Positions 1-8,833 of a stretch of DNA of 64,000 bases are shown here, in pieces (the first letter of the stretch is position 1; the number at the start of each line of letters is the position of its first letter). The notes beneath the pieces were generated by a model that searched no databases, had not been told where the DNA came from, and was given only the letters and a program-made list of their open reading frames with translations. Origin of the DNA: Tissierellales bacterium (GTDB taxonomy: Bacteria > Bacillota > Clostridia > Tissierellales > Tissierellaceae); NCBI GenBank assembly GCA_030146705.1, contig JASLBE010000017.1, forward strand, positions 62,001 to 126,000, read 5' to 3'. The translations under genes and the position numbers were made by a program.

Positions 1-31
1 CATCTAAATGTGCGTGACTATCTATTAACAT
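1..31 (-). CDS. tatD: TatD-family metal-dependent hydrolase, N-terminal fragment
   Basis: Only the first ten codons lie in the window. They read MLIDSHAHLD, the start of TatD-type DNases, where the HxH pair binds a catalytic metal. A GGAGAGGTG ribosome-binding site sits a few bases upstream and overlaps the end of metG, so the gene is translated as part of a metG-tatD operon. The same pair (metS-yabD) is adjacent in Bacillus subtilis, which supports the call despite the short fragment. Confidence 0.7.
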   Translation of the reverse strand, partial: MLIDSHAHLD

Positions 32-46
32 ATAACACCTCTCCTT

Positions 47-1975
47 TTAAGATATTGTTGAACCTGATTTTATATCTTCTAAAGTAGATAAAAGAGTTAA
101 GTTTTCTTCATCATCCTCTGCTGCTAAAATCATACCATTGGACTCTACACCCCTAAGTTTAATAGGTTGTAGGTTGGTTATAACAACAACCTTCTTCCCA
201 ATTAAATCCTCTGGCTTATACCACTTCTTAATACCAGAAACTATCTGCCTAACCTCATCACCTAACTTTAATTTAAAGACATAAAGCTTATCAGCATTAG
301 GATGGTCCTCGCAAGATAAAATTTCTGCTACCCTTAGTTTCATTTTATCAAATTCATCAATAGTTATTAATTCTTCCATTTTTTCCTCTTCCTTATCCTT
401 ACTTCTCTCTTCTATAAGTTTATCATTAACCTCGTTAAGCCTCTTTAAGTCTTTTTCTAGGTCTAGTCTTGGGAATATAGCCTCTCCACGATTAACCCTA
501 GTTCCCACTTCAAGTATACCCCATTTACTAGCATCCTCCCAACTACTTTCAGGACTAAGGCCTAACTGCCTCCTAATTTCAAGGGAAGTCTTACCCATAA
601 ACGGGTCTATTAAAATACTAACTATCCTTAAACTTTCTGCCAGGTTGTATAAAACCGTATCCAGCCTGTCCTTGTCTTCCTTGATTAAAATCCAAGGGCT
701 AGTTTCATCTATATACTTATTAGTCCTTCTTATTAACTTCCAAATCTCTTCAAGAGCATCAGAAAAGGCATAGGCTTCCATATGCTTTTCCACCCTAGCC
801 AAGGTGGAAACTGCCAAGTCTTCAAGTTCCTTATCCACATCCTCCCTAGTCTTAGGCTCAACTACAAGACTATCATTATACTTATCAATCATAGCAGTTG
901 TCCTACTTACTAGGTTGCCTAGGTCATTTGCTAGGTCAGAGTTAAGCCTTTGTAAAAATTTCTTCTTAGAAAAAGACCCATCTTGACCAAAGGAAAATTC
1001 CCTCATTAAAAAGTACTTAAAAGCATCAATTCCAAAAAGTTCAATTATTGGCTCAGGGTAAATTATATTTCCCTTAGACTTAGACATCTTGTCGCCCTCA
1101 AATAAAATCCAGCCGTGGGCAAAAACCTCTTCTGGTAGAGGTAGGTCTAAGGCCATTAAGATTGCAGGCCAAATAATAGTATGGAACCTAACAATTTCCT
1201 TACCAGCTAAATGTAGGTTGGCTGGCCAAAACTTTTTATAATTCTCATCATTTTCCGTTCCAAAACCCAGGGCAGTTATATAGCAAGATAGGGCATCTAT
1301 CCAAACATATATAACATGGTCTTCATCAAAGGGAACCTTGATTCCCCAGTCTAAACTACTCCTGGTTACAGAAAGGTCTTCTAGGCCGTCTTTTAAGAAG
1401 TTGTTAACCATCTCGTTCATCCTAGACTCAGGCCTTAAAAATTTAGGATTATCCTCATATAATTTCAAAATCCTATCAGTATATTTTGAAAGCCTAAAGA
1501 AGTATGACTCCTCTTCTTTTTCTTCAACAGGCCTACCACAGTCTGGACACATCCCATCTTTAAGTTGGCTATCAGACCAAAAAGATTCACAAGGAATACA
1601 ATAATGCCCTTCATATTTCCCCTTATAAATCTCTCCTTTTTCATATAGGCTTGTGAAAATTTGCTGAACAACCTTGGTATGGCTTTCATCAGTTGTTCTA
1701 ACAAAGGCATCATAGTCTATCTCCAGGGTCTTCCATAAGTCCTTTATACTATCTACTATCTTGTCTACATACTCCTTAGGAGTCTTGTTAGACTTTTTTG
1801 CTGCCTCTTCTATCTTTTGTCCGTGTTCATCGGTTCCAGTTGTAAAAAATACTTCATAACCTTGTTTTTTCTTAAATCTTTTTAAAACATCTGCCGCAAC
1901 TGTTGTGTAAGTATGACCAATATGAAGATTATCTGATGGATAAAATATTGGTGTAGTTAAATAAAATCTTTTCAT
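47..1975 (-). CDS. metG: Methionine--tRNA ligase
   Basis: Class I aminoacyl-tRNA synthetase of 642 aa that charges tRNA-Met in the cytosol. The N-terminal Rossmann domain carries HIGH at residues 18-21, and KMSKS appears in the context GDKMSKSKGN. A zinc-knuckle insertion has two CxxC pairs (CIPC and CPDC). The last ~105 residues form an EMAP/Trbp111-like tRNA-binding domain (LRVAEILSCEDHPNADKLYV), typical of the dimeric Firmicute form. The gene follows a T-box leader and a consensus promoter, so it is expected to be induced by uncharged tRNA-Met. It is followed directly by tatD. Confidence 0.97.
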   Translation of the reverse strand: MKRFYLTTPIFYPSDNLHIGHTYTTVAADVLKRFKKKQGYEVFFTTGTDEHGQKIEEAAKKSNKTPKEYVDKIVDSIKDLWKTLEIDYDAFVRTTDESHTKVVQQIFTSLYEKGEIYKGKYEGHYCIPCESFWSDSQLKDGMCPDCGRPVEEKEEESYFFRLSKYTDRILKLYEDNPKFLRPESRMNEMVNNFLKDGLEDLSVTRSSLDWGIKVPFDEDHVIYVWIDALSCYITALGFGTENDENYKKFWPANLHLAGKEIVRFHTIIWPAILMALDLPLPEEVFAHGWILFEGDKMSKSKGNIIYPEPIIELFGIDAFKYFLMREFSFGQDGSFSKKKFLQRLNSDLANDLGNLVSRTTAMIDKYNDSLVVEPKTREDVDKELEDLAVSTLARVEKHMEAYAFSDALEEIWKLIRRTNKYIDETSPWILIKEDKDRLDTVLYNLAESLRIVSILIDPFMGKTSLEIRRQLGLSPESSWEDASKWGILEVGTRVNRGEAIFPRLDLEKDLKRLNEVNDKLIEERSKDKEEEKMEELITIDEFDKMKLRVAEILSCEDHPNADKLYVFKLKLGDEVRQIVSGIKKWYKPEDLIGKKVVVITNLQPIKLRGVESNGMILAAEDDEENLTLLSTLEDIKSGSTIS

Positions 1976-2028
1976 CTTCTTCCTCCTTATAATTATATAT
2001 ATATTATGCCTATAAATTGCCTATAAAT

Positions 2029-2274
2029 AAAAAAATCCCTCATCTCTATAGAGACGAAGGTTGCCTTCGTGGTACCACTCTAATTCATTTAATAAAATTA
2101 AATCTCATTAGTCATAAACCTGAAGGATAACGGTCTCACCGTCCTAGCCTACATATCGGCTAAGAAACTTAGGGGCCATTTTTCAAAATAAATTAAGATG
2201 TCGGTTCCCACCAGCCCAACTCTCTAAAATCTTACTATTATTCCTACTTTTCCCTTCATCGTTTTTAATATATG
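2029..2274 (-). promoter_or_regulatory. T-box riboswitch upstream of metG
   Basis: On the minus strand the leader contains the T-box core AGAGTGGTACCACG followed by a GC-rich stem and seven Ts (terminator at about 2029-2060). An upstream stem I region carries AGAGAGTTGGG and GGTGGGAACCGAC, as in other T-boxes. A plausible Met specifier ATG lies at 2177-2179 within gaaaaATGgccc. Uncharged tRNA-Met should pair with the specifier and the T-box bulge and favour the antiterminator. Confidence 0.9.
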
Positions 2275-2280
2275 CTGATA

Positions 2281-2309
2281 ATTATACTTTATAAGCTATA
2301 TATTGTCAA
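2281..2309 (-). promoter_or_regulatory. Sigma-A promoter for the metG T-box leader
   Basis: On the minus strand, TTGACA (2304-2309) and TATAAT (2281-2286) are separated by exactly 17 bases. Both boxes match consensus. Transcription should start near 2274, just before the T-box structure. Confidence 0.85.
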
Positions 2310-2593
2310 CTTAATGCCTTTAAATAAGCCTTTGGTCCAGTTTTTCTAGCTTATCTTTCCAAGCCCTGCCCTAGGTAAATTTAATAAGTTTAACTTCTCA
2401 TAATTATTAGGCAATTCCCTCTTTTAAATCCGACCATTTAGGGATTTGTTCGGGTTTTTTGTTAAGATTTTTTTAAATATAGCTTTGTTACACTTTTTAC
2501 ATATCTTTCTTCAATATCTTAACAAATCCTTTTAATATCTAGCTTTTACTAGCTATTCCTTTTTGGCTTTTTGTCATTTCTCCCCCCGAAAGT
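2310..2593. other. Intergenic spacer with a competing-hairpin element, no gene seen
   Basis: This AT-rich spacer lies between the divergent metG and yabE promoters. Around 2414-2460 the plus strand has overlapping pairing options (TCCCT with AGGGA, AAATCC with GGATTT, ATCCGA with TCGGGT) and ends in six Ts. This could be a plus-strand terminator without an obvious gene. I see no ORF with a ribosome-binding site here. Confidence 0.3.
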
Positions 2594-2621
2594 TTGACAT
2601 GACCTTTTATTTTGATATACT
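2594..2621 (+). promoter_or_regulatory. Sigma-A promoter for the yabE-like gene
   Basis: TTGACA (2594-2599) and TATACT (2616-2621) are 16 bases apart. They lie 32 bases upstream of the start codon, and an AGGAGG ribosome-binding site follows. Confidence 0.8.
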
Positions 2622-2653
2622 AGCAAATAGTCAATTTAATAGGAGGTATATTT

Positions 2654-3649
2654 ATGAGTGATTATACGGCCAAGATGGGGAAAAATGCTAAAAAAATACT
2701 TATTATCTTAGGTGTTTTTATCTGTATAACTGGCTTCATTGCTGTTTCTAGGAAAAATATAGTTTTCCAATATGAAGATGAAGTTAAGGAATATAAGACT
2801 TTTTCCCATACCGTAGAAGATTTTCTCAAGGAAAATAAAATAGAAATTAAGGAAAGGGGATATATTAACCACCCCTTGGACACTAAACTAACCAATAAAA
2901 TGAAGATAGTTGTAAGGGACCCAAAAACCTATACACTAGAAATTGGAGATGAAGTAAAGTCAAATCTTATCTCTCCCTACACTAGGGTAGAGGATATCCT
3001 AAAAGACCTTAAGGTTGACCTAGGAGAAAAGGATTTTACAGAACCTAGTTTAGGGAAACAAGTTTCAGATGGTGCTGTAATAAAATTATTTAAAGTTGAA
3101 GAAGTGGTGGAGACTAAAAACATTACAATACCTTATGAGACAATTGTAAAGGATAATTTAAATTTAGATAAAGGAGAAGTTAAACTGGTCCAGGCTGGAT
3201 CTAATGGTGAAAAAACCCAGGAGCTTAAGACAGTGTTTATAAATGGTAAAAAAGAAAGTTCCCAAGTTTTAAATGAAGAAATTTTACTTGAGCCTGTAAC
3301 AGAACTAAAAGAAAGAGGGACCAGGCAATTAGTTGCCACCAGCAGGGGTAAGACTATGTTTAAAAAGTCATTGATTATGACGGCCACTGCCTATGATGAT
3401 AGTCAAAAAAGCCAGGGTAAGTGGGTTGGTAAAACAGCAACAGGTGTCAAGCCTAGAAGGGGTATTGCAGCTGTTGACCCTAGGGTAATCCCCCTGGGAA
3501 CCAAGCTATATGTTGAGGGTTACGGAGAATGTATTGCTGCCGATACAGGTGGCGCCATAAAAGGAAATAGAATTGACTTGTTTTTCCATTCTCCAAGAGA
3601 AGTTAGGAACTTTGGTAGGAGAAAGGTTAAGGTCTATATTTTAGACTAA
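2654..3649 (+). CDS. yabE: YabE/RpfB-like cell-wall protein with DUF348, G5 and 3D domains
   Basis: Exported or membrane-anchored protein of 331 aa. One hydrophobic segment near residues 13-31 acts as a signal anchor. It is followed by two DUF348 repeats (about 36-85 and 90-145), a G5 domain (about 150-225) and a C-terminal 3D domain (about 240-331). The 3D domain keeps the MltA/lytic-transglycosylase-like signature IAADTGGAIKGNRIDLFFHS with its conserved acidic residues. The family cleaves or remodels peptidoglycan. The neighbours metG and tatD are the same as for B. subtilis yabE, but here the gene is transcribed away from them. Confidence 0.9.
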   Translation: MSDYTAKMGKNAKKILIILGVFICITGFIAVSRKNIVFQYEDEVKEYKTFSHTVEDFLKENKIEIKERGYINHPLDTKLTNKMKIVVRDPKTYTLEIGDEVKSNLISPYTRVEDILKDLKVDLGEKDFTEPSLGKQVSDGAVIKLFKVEEVVETKNITIPYETIVKDNLNLDKGEVKLVQAGSNGEKTQELKTVFINGKKESSQVLNEEILLEPVTELKERGTRQLVATSRGKTMFKKSLIMTATAYDDSQKSQGKWVGKTATGVKPRRGIAAVDPRVIPLGTKLYVEGYGECIAADTGGAIKGNRIDLFFHSPREVRNFGRRKVKVYILD

Positions 3650-3686
3650 TTTATTTATACGGCATTATATTATAAAATTCATAAGT

Positions 3687-3716
3687 AAAAGGAAACCCAG
3701 CTGGGTTTCCTTTTTT
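3687..3716 (+). terminator. Bidirectional intrinsic terminator between yabE and herA
   Basis: A perfect 28-base palindrome centred on AGCT (arm AAAAGGAAACCCAG) is followed by Ts on both strands. It separates the convergent yabE and herA genes. Confidence 0.9.
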
Positions 3717-3751
3717 AATTAGCCTTATACTAGCTTAATTTTTAATCAAAT

Positions 3752-5599
3752 TTACTTAAGGCCATCCTTGGGCAGGTACTTATTTCCCAAAAAGTTTGCC
3801 TCCTTGTTTATATAGTCTTTCTCTACCATTTCTTCTAGCTTAGCCTCTAATTTTTCAACCGATATTCTTTCCTTTGTTTCCCTCTCTATATCCATAGCCA
3901 AGTTAATAAGGTCGGTGGACATAATTGGGAGTTTTCCAACTATTATATTATAAAAATCTTCATTCCTTGTCTCCATCCTAGTCTTAAGCTCATCAAAAGG
4001 ATTTTCTGTGTGGGGACTTTCTGTATTGGCAGCCCTTATTCTACCATAGGTAGTCCTTCCCACTGCAGCAGAGGATATAAAAACATCCCCTGTCCTTAAG
4101 TAGGGTAGCCTTTTAGTCTCCTCAAAAGTCAAGTCAGTTTCTTCTTTTATAGTATCAATATCAGATGCCCTAACAGTCCTAAAAATAAACTTAGTATTTA
4201 ACTGGGCTGTTATGGTTTCATCTAGGAGGGTAGGTCTTTGGGTTGCTAGGATTAAAAATGTTCCATACTTCCTTCCCTCCTGGGATATTTCTTTTAAAAC
4301 AGACTTGGCTGGAGAATCATAGCCCTTGGGAGCAAAGTTATGGGCCTCATCTGTAACAACTATAAAGGGTGGAAAATAATCTGCACTCCCCCTTACATAA
4401 AGGGCGTCCTTATACTCCCTTCTCTTATGGTAGAGGTTGTTTAAAAGATAGGTAGAAAATACTTGCAAGAGCCTAGTATTCCCTTGAATTACTACTAGCT
4501 TTCCCTCTTGCATAGATTCTTCTATGGGCCTTATATCCTTGGAAAATACCCCATCATTTTCTAGTCTTTTAAGCCTCCAGATTATACCCTTTACAGAATT
4601 ATAAGGGCAGGTCTTATCATAGGTCTCAAAAATTTCCTTCCTTCTTAGCCAGGCTTTTCTCTCCTCATCATTTTTTGCCTCCCTAATATTTCCTTCTAAT
4701 TTTTCCATACTTCCAAGCTCCTGGGCCTCTGTTAACATAGTCATCCTGTTTTGAAAACTATAAAGAGAGTCCCCTCCTTTAAATAAAATATCTACAACAT
4801 TATTCATAGAATCAGTTAATTGGGAGGAGGCATCTAGGAGGTTTTTTAAATCCTTGGCCTTTAAGTCCTCAAACTTAACTCCAACATGGACCCCAACCTG
4901 GTAGCACTTAAACTTATTTTCATAAGAAATTTCATCCTCTAAATAACCAGCCTTTTCTGAAAAGTCCATTTCAAAATGAGGGTCTAGGACAAGAGTTGGA
5001 ATATTATGCCCCATTATTTCCTCTAAAACCACCCTAAGGCCAAAAGATTTACCTGAGCCTGAGCCACCAAAAACTCCAATATGGGGATATTGGTGCATAC
5101 TCCTAATATCCATAATATATGGAACCTCCCCCTGGCCTATTAGTTTCCCATCTTCAAAGGTGTAGAGAAGGTCTTTTAAGTCTTGGTCCATATCCTCATA
5201 CATATCATCTGTATTTCTAATAACTCCAAGGGTCAACCCATCTTCCTTCCTACACTTAACCATTAGGTCCTTGACCTCTCCAAAGCTTGGTAGTCTTACA
5301 GAGGACCCTGTTTCAACTGGGTAGTTGGCCTCTTCTAAAAACCTTAGCTTGGCAATATAAATAGTTTCTTCATCAATATTATAGCCCAGGGCTCTTAAGG
5401 ACTCCAAAACCGAATCGTCTACAAAGTCCCCTCCTGTATCCAGGGGAATATACCTATTAAAGGTATGGGCCTCTATAACCTCAGCTAAAATATCTCCTTG
5501 CTTAAGGTCTTCAACTATTAAAAATTCATTTATCCTAAAATTCCTCTCTCTGGAACCTATAAATACTTCCTGTTGTGTAGTTATTCCAACTACCTTCAT
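3752..5599 (-). CDS. herA: HerA-like DNA translocase/helicase ATPase
   Basis: Predicted hexameric FtsK/HerA-superfamily ATPase, 615 aa. The first ~100 residues resemble a HAS-barrel. Walker A is GGSGSGKS at residues 178-185, Walker B is FIVVTDEAH, and the later LATQRP motif is typical of HerA/VirB4-type ATPases. HerA pumps DNA through the NurA nuclease ring during DNA-end resection in archaea and some bacteria. The nurA gene lies 10 bases upstream on the same strand, giving the canonical pair. I infer a role in DNA repair. Defence systems also use HerA, but no Sir2 or DUF4297 partner is present. Confidence 0.85.
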   Translation of the reverse strand: MKVVGITTQQEVFIGSRERNFRINEFLIVEDLKQGDILAEVIEAHTFNRYIPLDTGGDFVDDSVLESLRALGYNIDEETIYIAKLRFLEEANYPVETGSSVRLPSFGEVKDLMVKCRKEDGLTLGVIRNTDDMYEDMDQDLKDLLYTFEDGKLIGQGEVPYIMDIRSMHQYPHIGVFGGSGSGKSFGLRVVLEEIMGHNIPTLVLDPHFEMDFSEKAGYLEDEISYENKFKCYQVGVHVGVKFEDLKAKDLKNLLDASSQLTDSMNNVVDILFKGGDSLYSFQNRMTMLTEAQELGSMEKLEGNIREAKNDEERKAWLRRKEIFETYDKTCPYNSVKGIIWRLKRLENDGVFSKDIRPIEESMQEGKLVVIQGNTRLLQVFSTYLLNNLYHKRREYKDALYVRGSADYFPPFIVVTDEAHNFAPKGYDSPAKSVLKEISQEGRKYGTFLILATQRPTLLDETITAQLNTKFIFRTVRASDIDTIKEETDLTFEETKRLPYLRTGDVFISSAAVGRTTYGRIRAANTESPHTENPFDELKTRMETRNEDFYNIIVGKLPIMSTDLINLAMDIERETKERISVEKLEAKLEEMVEKDYINKEANFLGNKYLPKDGLK

Positions 5600-5609
5600 C
5601 TAACCACCC

Positions 5610-6620
5610 CTAACTTCTCCTACTCCTAGTCTCAACAAAAAACCTTTCATATATGTCCTTATCCAAGTGGCTTTCTAAAAAGGCCTCCATCATCCTACTG
5701 GAAATTTTTGCCTCCTTATCCACAATATCTAGCCAAATTGGAACCCCCCTACTATTTTCAGGGGTAAGTCCATAGACCAAAGAAACCATCTGGCTTAAAT
5801 ACTTTCTTTGAGTATCAATAATATCTATACCTATTATATTTGGGCTTAGGCTACTTCTCATAAAGGCAGAAGCAAGCTCTCCCTTATCAGACTTACTATT
5901 TACCCTATCATCTACCAGGATGTACTCCCCCTTGTCTAGCCTACCAAAAAGTAGTTCCCTATCATAGGCAAGTAAACTAGTATAGCCAAGTTCCTTAAGC
6001 CTTTCTCCTATAAAACTAGTCTTAATATCCTCTATTACACCAATTAGGATAATTTTTTCTCTTTCACAAATTTCCCTAAGGTCTAGCCAAAGCTCCTTAC
6101 AATCTATATTGTACCTAACAAAACCCCCATCCATCATAATAACTGCAGGCCTTATATTTTTAGCCGCATCTATGGCAACCTGGACCTCCAGCCTAGAGAG
6201 GGTCTTGTCCCTCATATTAGAAGCTTCATCTTCTTCTGACAAGTCTTCTTCAAGCCCCAAGATTGGAGAGTAAACTTTTGTAATAACCCTTGGCTCCACA
6301 GTCCTAATAGTAGACTTGGCCAAGGCCCTATAAATTTCAATATAGTGGGGGGCTGCTCCACCCTTCCTGTTTACAGAAGCATCTACACCAACTATCCCCC
6401 CTTTTTCTTCATAGGCCAAAAGTTCCTCCCTATTAGGCTTACTAGCCTTATGGATTTTTCCAATATGCCCATCTATAAAGTCCCTAAAATTTTCATTACT
6501 TATATTAAGGACCTTATTGTATCTAGCCTTGATTTTTCCGTTAAAATCCCTTAGTTTATTTTCCAGCTCTTCCTTGATTTTATCCAAACTATCCCCCCTA
6601 AATAAATAAATTTTATACAT
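5610..6620 (-). CDS. nurA: NurA-domain 5'-3' nuclease, HerA partner
   Basis: Protein of 336 aa with an RNase H-like NurA fold. The first acidic active-site motif is GIVGVDAS (Asp80) and a second strand motif is VIMMDGGF. NurA is a manganese-dependent nuclease working with the HerA pump. The gene is first in a two-gene operon with herA. The pair sits between abrB and yabE, where B. subtilis has no such genes, so it is probably an insertion into a conserved block. Family assignment rests on motifs and gene pairing. The exact catalytic residues should be confirmed by profile search. Confidence 0.8.
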   Translation of the reverse strand: MYKIYLFRGDSLDKIKEELENKLRDFNGKIKARYNKVLNISNENFRDFIDGHIGKIHKASKPNREELLAYEEKGGIVGVDASVNRKGGAAPHYIEIYRALAKSTIRTVEPRVITKVYSPILGLEEDLSEEDEASNMRDKTLSRLEVQVAIDAAKNIRPAVIMMDGGFVRYNIDCKELWLDLREICEREKIILIGVIEDIKTSFIGERLKELGYTSLLAYDRELLFGRLDKGEYILVDDRVNSKSDKGELASAFMRSSLSPNIIGIDIIDTQRKYLSQMVSLVYGLTPENSRGVPIWLDIVDKEAKISSRMMEAFLESHLDKDIYERFFVETRSRRS

Positions 6621-6680
6621 TTTTAAAAATTATTAGAAAAATTGCAATCTTTTGCTTATTATGGTAATATTATACTATAA

Positions 6681-6710
6681 TTGACATACTAGATAAGGAT
6701 ATTACATAAT
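6681..6710 (+). promoter_or_regulatory. Promoter for the abrB-like gene
   Basis: TTGACA (6681-6686) and CATAAT (6705-6710) with an 18-base spacer lie just upstream of the GAGGAGG ribosome-binding site. Confidence 0.6.
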
Positions 6711-6738
6711 AATTCTAATATAGGTGAGGAGGTTATTT

Positions 6739-6981
6739 ATGAAATCTACTGGTATAGTGAGAAAGGTTGATGAACTAGGTAGGGTTGTTATCCCAATTGA
6801 ACTTAGGCGTAATCTAAATATTAATATTAAAGATCCTTTAGAAATTTTTGTAGATGAAGATCAGATTATTCTTAAAAAATATAATCCTGCCTGTATTTTT
6901 TGTGGACAAGCAAAAAATGTTGAAATTTATAAAAATAAAAAGATTTGTAAATCTTGCATAGATAAGATATCTAACTTATAA
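6739..6981 (+). CDS. abrB: AbrB/SpoVT-family transition-state regulator with C-terminal CxxC pairs
   Basis: DNA-binding regulator of 80 aa. The swapped-hairpin AbrB domain is clear from STGIVRKVDELGRVVIPIELRR. The C-terminal third has two CxxC pairs (CIFCG and CKSC), a likely zinc-binding hairpin. GAGGAGG at 6726-6732 is correctly spaced for ATG at 6739; a GTG at 6724 would overlap this site and is rejected. AbrB proteins repress stationary-phase genes in Bacillus. It is convergent with rsmI, exactly as in B. subtilis. Confidence 0.9.
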   Translation: MKSTGIVRKVDELGRVVIPIELRRNLNINIKDPLEIFVDEDQIILKKYNPACIFCGQAKNVEIYKNKKICKSCIDKISNL

Positions 6982-6982
6982 G

Positions 6983-7804
6983 TTAGATTTCTAAGCTTTC
7001 TTTATAAACTAAATTTTTTGGTATCCCAAACTCTTGGGATACTTTTTTTACTGCCTTGGACTTCTTCTCTCCCATTTCCATCAGCCTTAAAATCTCCTCT
7101 TTTATATCTATTTCTTCCTTTTCTCTCACATAGTTAGTTTCTAAAATTAATACAAATTCCCCCTTGATGCTCTCTCTTTTCTCAAGCTCTTTAAGGACAT
7201 CAGAGACCCTCCCCCTTAAATTTTCTTCATATTTTTTAGTCAGCTCTCTTGATAGGGATATCCTTATATCACCAAGTATTTCTAAAATATCCCTAAGACT
7301 ATCCTTAATCCTATAAGGAGACTCATAGATTATACTGGTATACTTATTTTCCTTTATTTCTTCCAATCTTTTTTTCCTTTGCTTATCCTTGGCTGGCAAA
7401 AAACCCTCAAAGATAAAGTTATCTGTATTAATTCCAGAAACTACTAGGGCCGTTATAGAAGCTGTAGCACCTGGTAGGGCTATAACATCTACCCCTTCCC
7501 CTATTGCAAGTTTTATAAGGTCATGCCCTGGGTCTGAAATTCCAGGCATACCAGCATCACTTACAAGGGCTATGTCCTCTCCATCAATTAGCCTTCCAAT
7601 TAAGTAGTTTCCTTTTTCCCTTAAATTATGCTTGTGGTAAGAGGTCATAGGGGTGGATATTTCAAAATGATTTAAAATTTTTATAGTCCTCCTAGTATCC
7701 TCAGCTGCTATTAAGTCTACTTCCTTTAATACATTTACAGTCCTAAATGTCATATCTTCTAAGTTTCCAATTGGTGTAGGACATATATATAATTTACCTT
7801 CCAT
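6983..7804 (-). CDS. rsmI: 16S rRNA (cytidine(1402)-2'-O)-methyltransferase
   Basis: Tetrapyrrole-methylase-fold, SAM-dependent enzyme of 273 aa that modifies C1402 in the ribosomal P site. The N-terminal signature LYICPTPIGNLEDMTFRTV and the glycine-rich SDAGMPGISDPGHDL are diagnostic. The start overlaps the end of trmN6 by 11 bases, which indicates translational coupling. The stop faces the abrB stop with almost no gap. Confidence 0.95.
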   Translation of the reverse strand: MEGKLYICPTPIGNLEDMTFRTVNVLKEVDLIAAEDTRRTIKILNHFEISTPMTSYHKHNLREKGNYLIGRLIDGEDIALVSDAGMPGISDPGHDLIKLAIGEGVDVIALPGATASITALVVSGINTDNFIFEGFLPAKDKQRKKRLEEIKENKYTSIIYESPYRIKDSLRDILEILGDIRISLSRELTKKYEENLRGRVSDVLKELEKRESIKGEFVLILETNYVREKEEIDIKEEILRLMEMGEKKSKAVKKVSQEFGIPKNLVYKESLEI

Positions 7805-8537
7805 TATTACAACTCCTATTATAAATTTCCTCTATTTCACTAGTATAGTCCCCATTATCCCCATAGACAATTAAGTTTTCTTCAAGCCTTAGTTCAGGCC
7901 TGCCATCTTTAACCCCTTCAATTAAAACTAGGTTGGGAACAGCTCCTAGCCTAGGTTGGATAAACCTAATCCTTTTTGGCTCAATATTATTTATCCTTAG
8001 GCTATGGAAAATGTCAACCAGCCTACTTGGCCTATGGATTAAAAATATTTTCCCCAGGGGCTTAAGTAAATAATTAGCAATTTCAGCTATATCATATATA
8101 TTACACTTTATCTCATGCCTAGATATGGCAAAATTTTCATCAGGATTTATAAGCCCCTCTGCAACCATATAGGGTGGGTTACTTGTAATAGTATCTATAG
8201 TATGTTTCTTAAAAATAGACCTTAGGTCCTTTAAATCCTCATTAATAATTTCAATATCCTGGATTTTATTGACCTCCAAGGACCTCTTAGCCATACCTGC
8301 AACCTCAGCCTGGATTTCAACCCCATATATTTTCTTAACCCTTTGCCTGGCTAAAATCCTTATGGGAATAATTCCCGTTCCAGTTCCCAGGTCAACAACC
8401 ACACCCTTGGCCCTTGTAAATTCTGAAAGCAATATGGCATCTATCCCATAGGAAAACTTCCCCCTATTTTGAATTATCTTATAGCTAGTTCCAGGGACTA
8501 GGTCTAGTCTTTCATCTGGTTTTAAAATCTCAACCAC
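7794..8537 (-). CDS. trmN6: tRNA1(Val) (adenine(37)-N6)-methyltransferase family protein
   Basis: Class I SAM-dependent methyltransferase of 247 aa, homologue of YabB/TrmN6. It shows the SAM-binding motif VVDLGTGTGIIPI and the N6-adenine catalytic motif NPPY (TSNPPYMV). The likely start is GTG at 8537, but GGGAGG lies so close that a slightly downstream non-ATG start cannot be excluded. It is followed directly by rsmI, as in B. subtilis. Confidence 0.85.
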   Translation of the reverse strand: MVEILKPDERLDLVPGTSYKIIQNRGKFSYGIDAILLSEFTRAKGVVVDLGTGTGIIPIRILARQRVKKIYGVEIQAEVAGMAKRSLEVNKIQDIEIINEDLKDLRSIFKKHTIDTITSNPPYMVAEGLINPDENFAISRHEIKCNIYDIAEIANYLLKPLGKIFLIHRPSRLVDIFHSLRINNIEPKRIRFIQPRLGAVPNLVLIEGVKDGRPELRLEENLIVYGDNGDYTSEIEEIYNRSCNNGR

Positions 8538-8555
8538 CTCCCATTATTATATATT

Positions 8556-8580
8556 AAAAAAGACCCTCTTGGGTCTTTTT
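8556..8580 (-). terminator. Intrinsic terminator after the ferredoxin gene
   Basis: Stem AGACCC/GGGTCT with loop CTCT is flanked by A and T runs, so it works on either strand. It lies between the ferredoxin stop and trmN6 and probably reduces read-through into trmN6-rsmI. Confidence 0.85.
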
Positions 8581-8593
8581 AAACTTAATTAAA

Positions 8594-8761
8594 TTATTCT
8601 GCTTTTGGTGCGTCAACTGGGCAAACATTTGCACAAGCTCCACATTCTATACAAGCATCAGCATCGATAGAATATATATCACCTTCAGAAATTGCATCAA
8701 CTGGGCATTCAGATTGACATGCTCCACATGCTATACAAGCATCTCCTATTACATAAGCCAT
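8594..8761 (-). CDS. 2x[4Fe-4S] ferredoxin
   Basis: A 55-aa protein read directly from the sequence. It has two clostridial-type cluster motifs, CIACGACQSECP and CIECGACANVCP, each CxxCxxCxxxCP. It is a low-potential electron carrier in the cytosol of anaerobes. An AGGAGGTG ribosome-binding site precedes the ATG. It lies 72 bases downstream of ricT, whose product family carries [4Fe-4S] clusters. A functional link is possible but unproven. Confidence 0.95.
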   Translation of the reverse strand: MAYVIGDACIACGACQSECPVDAISEGDIYSIDADACIECGACANVCPVDAPKAE

Positions 8762-8833
8762 TTTATATTACACCTCCTAGTACCTATTTACTCAAACCTA
8801 TTATACTAAATTTTTACAAATATTAAAAGTCCT

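Noticed and set aside
3752..6620. HerA-based anti-phage system (Sir2-HerA or DUF4297-HerA type)
   Set aside because: The partner is a NurA-like nuclease, not Sir2 or DUF4297, and there is no other defence gene nearby.
6724..6738. Upstream GTG start for abrB
   Set aside because: The GTG lies within the GAGGAGG ribosome-binding site; the ATG at 6739 is correctly spaced.
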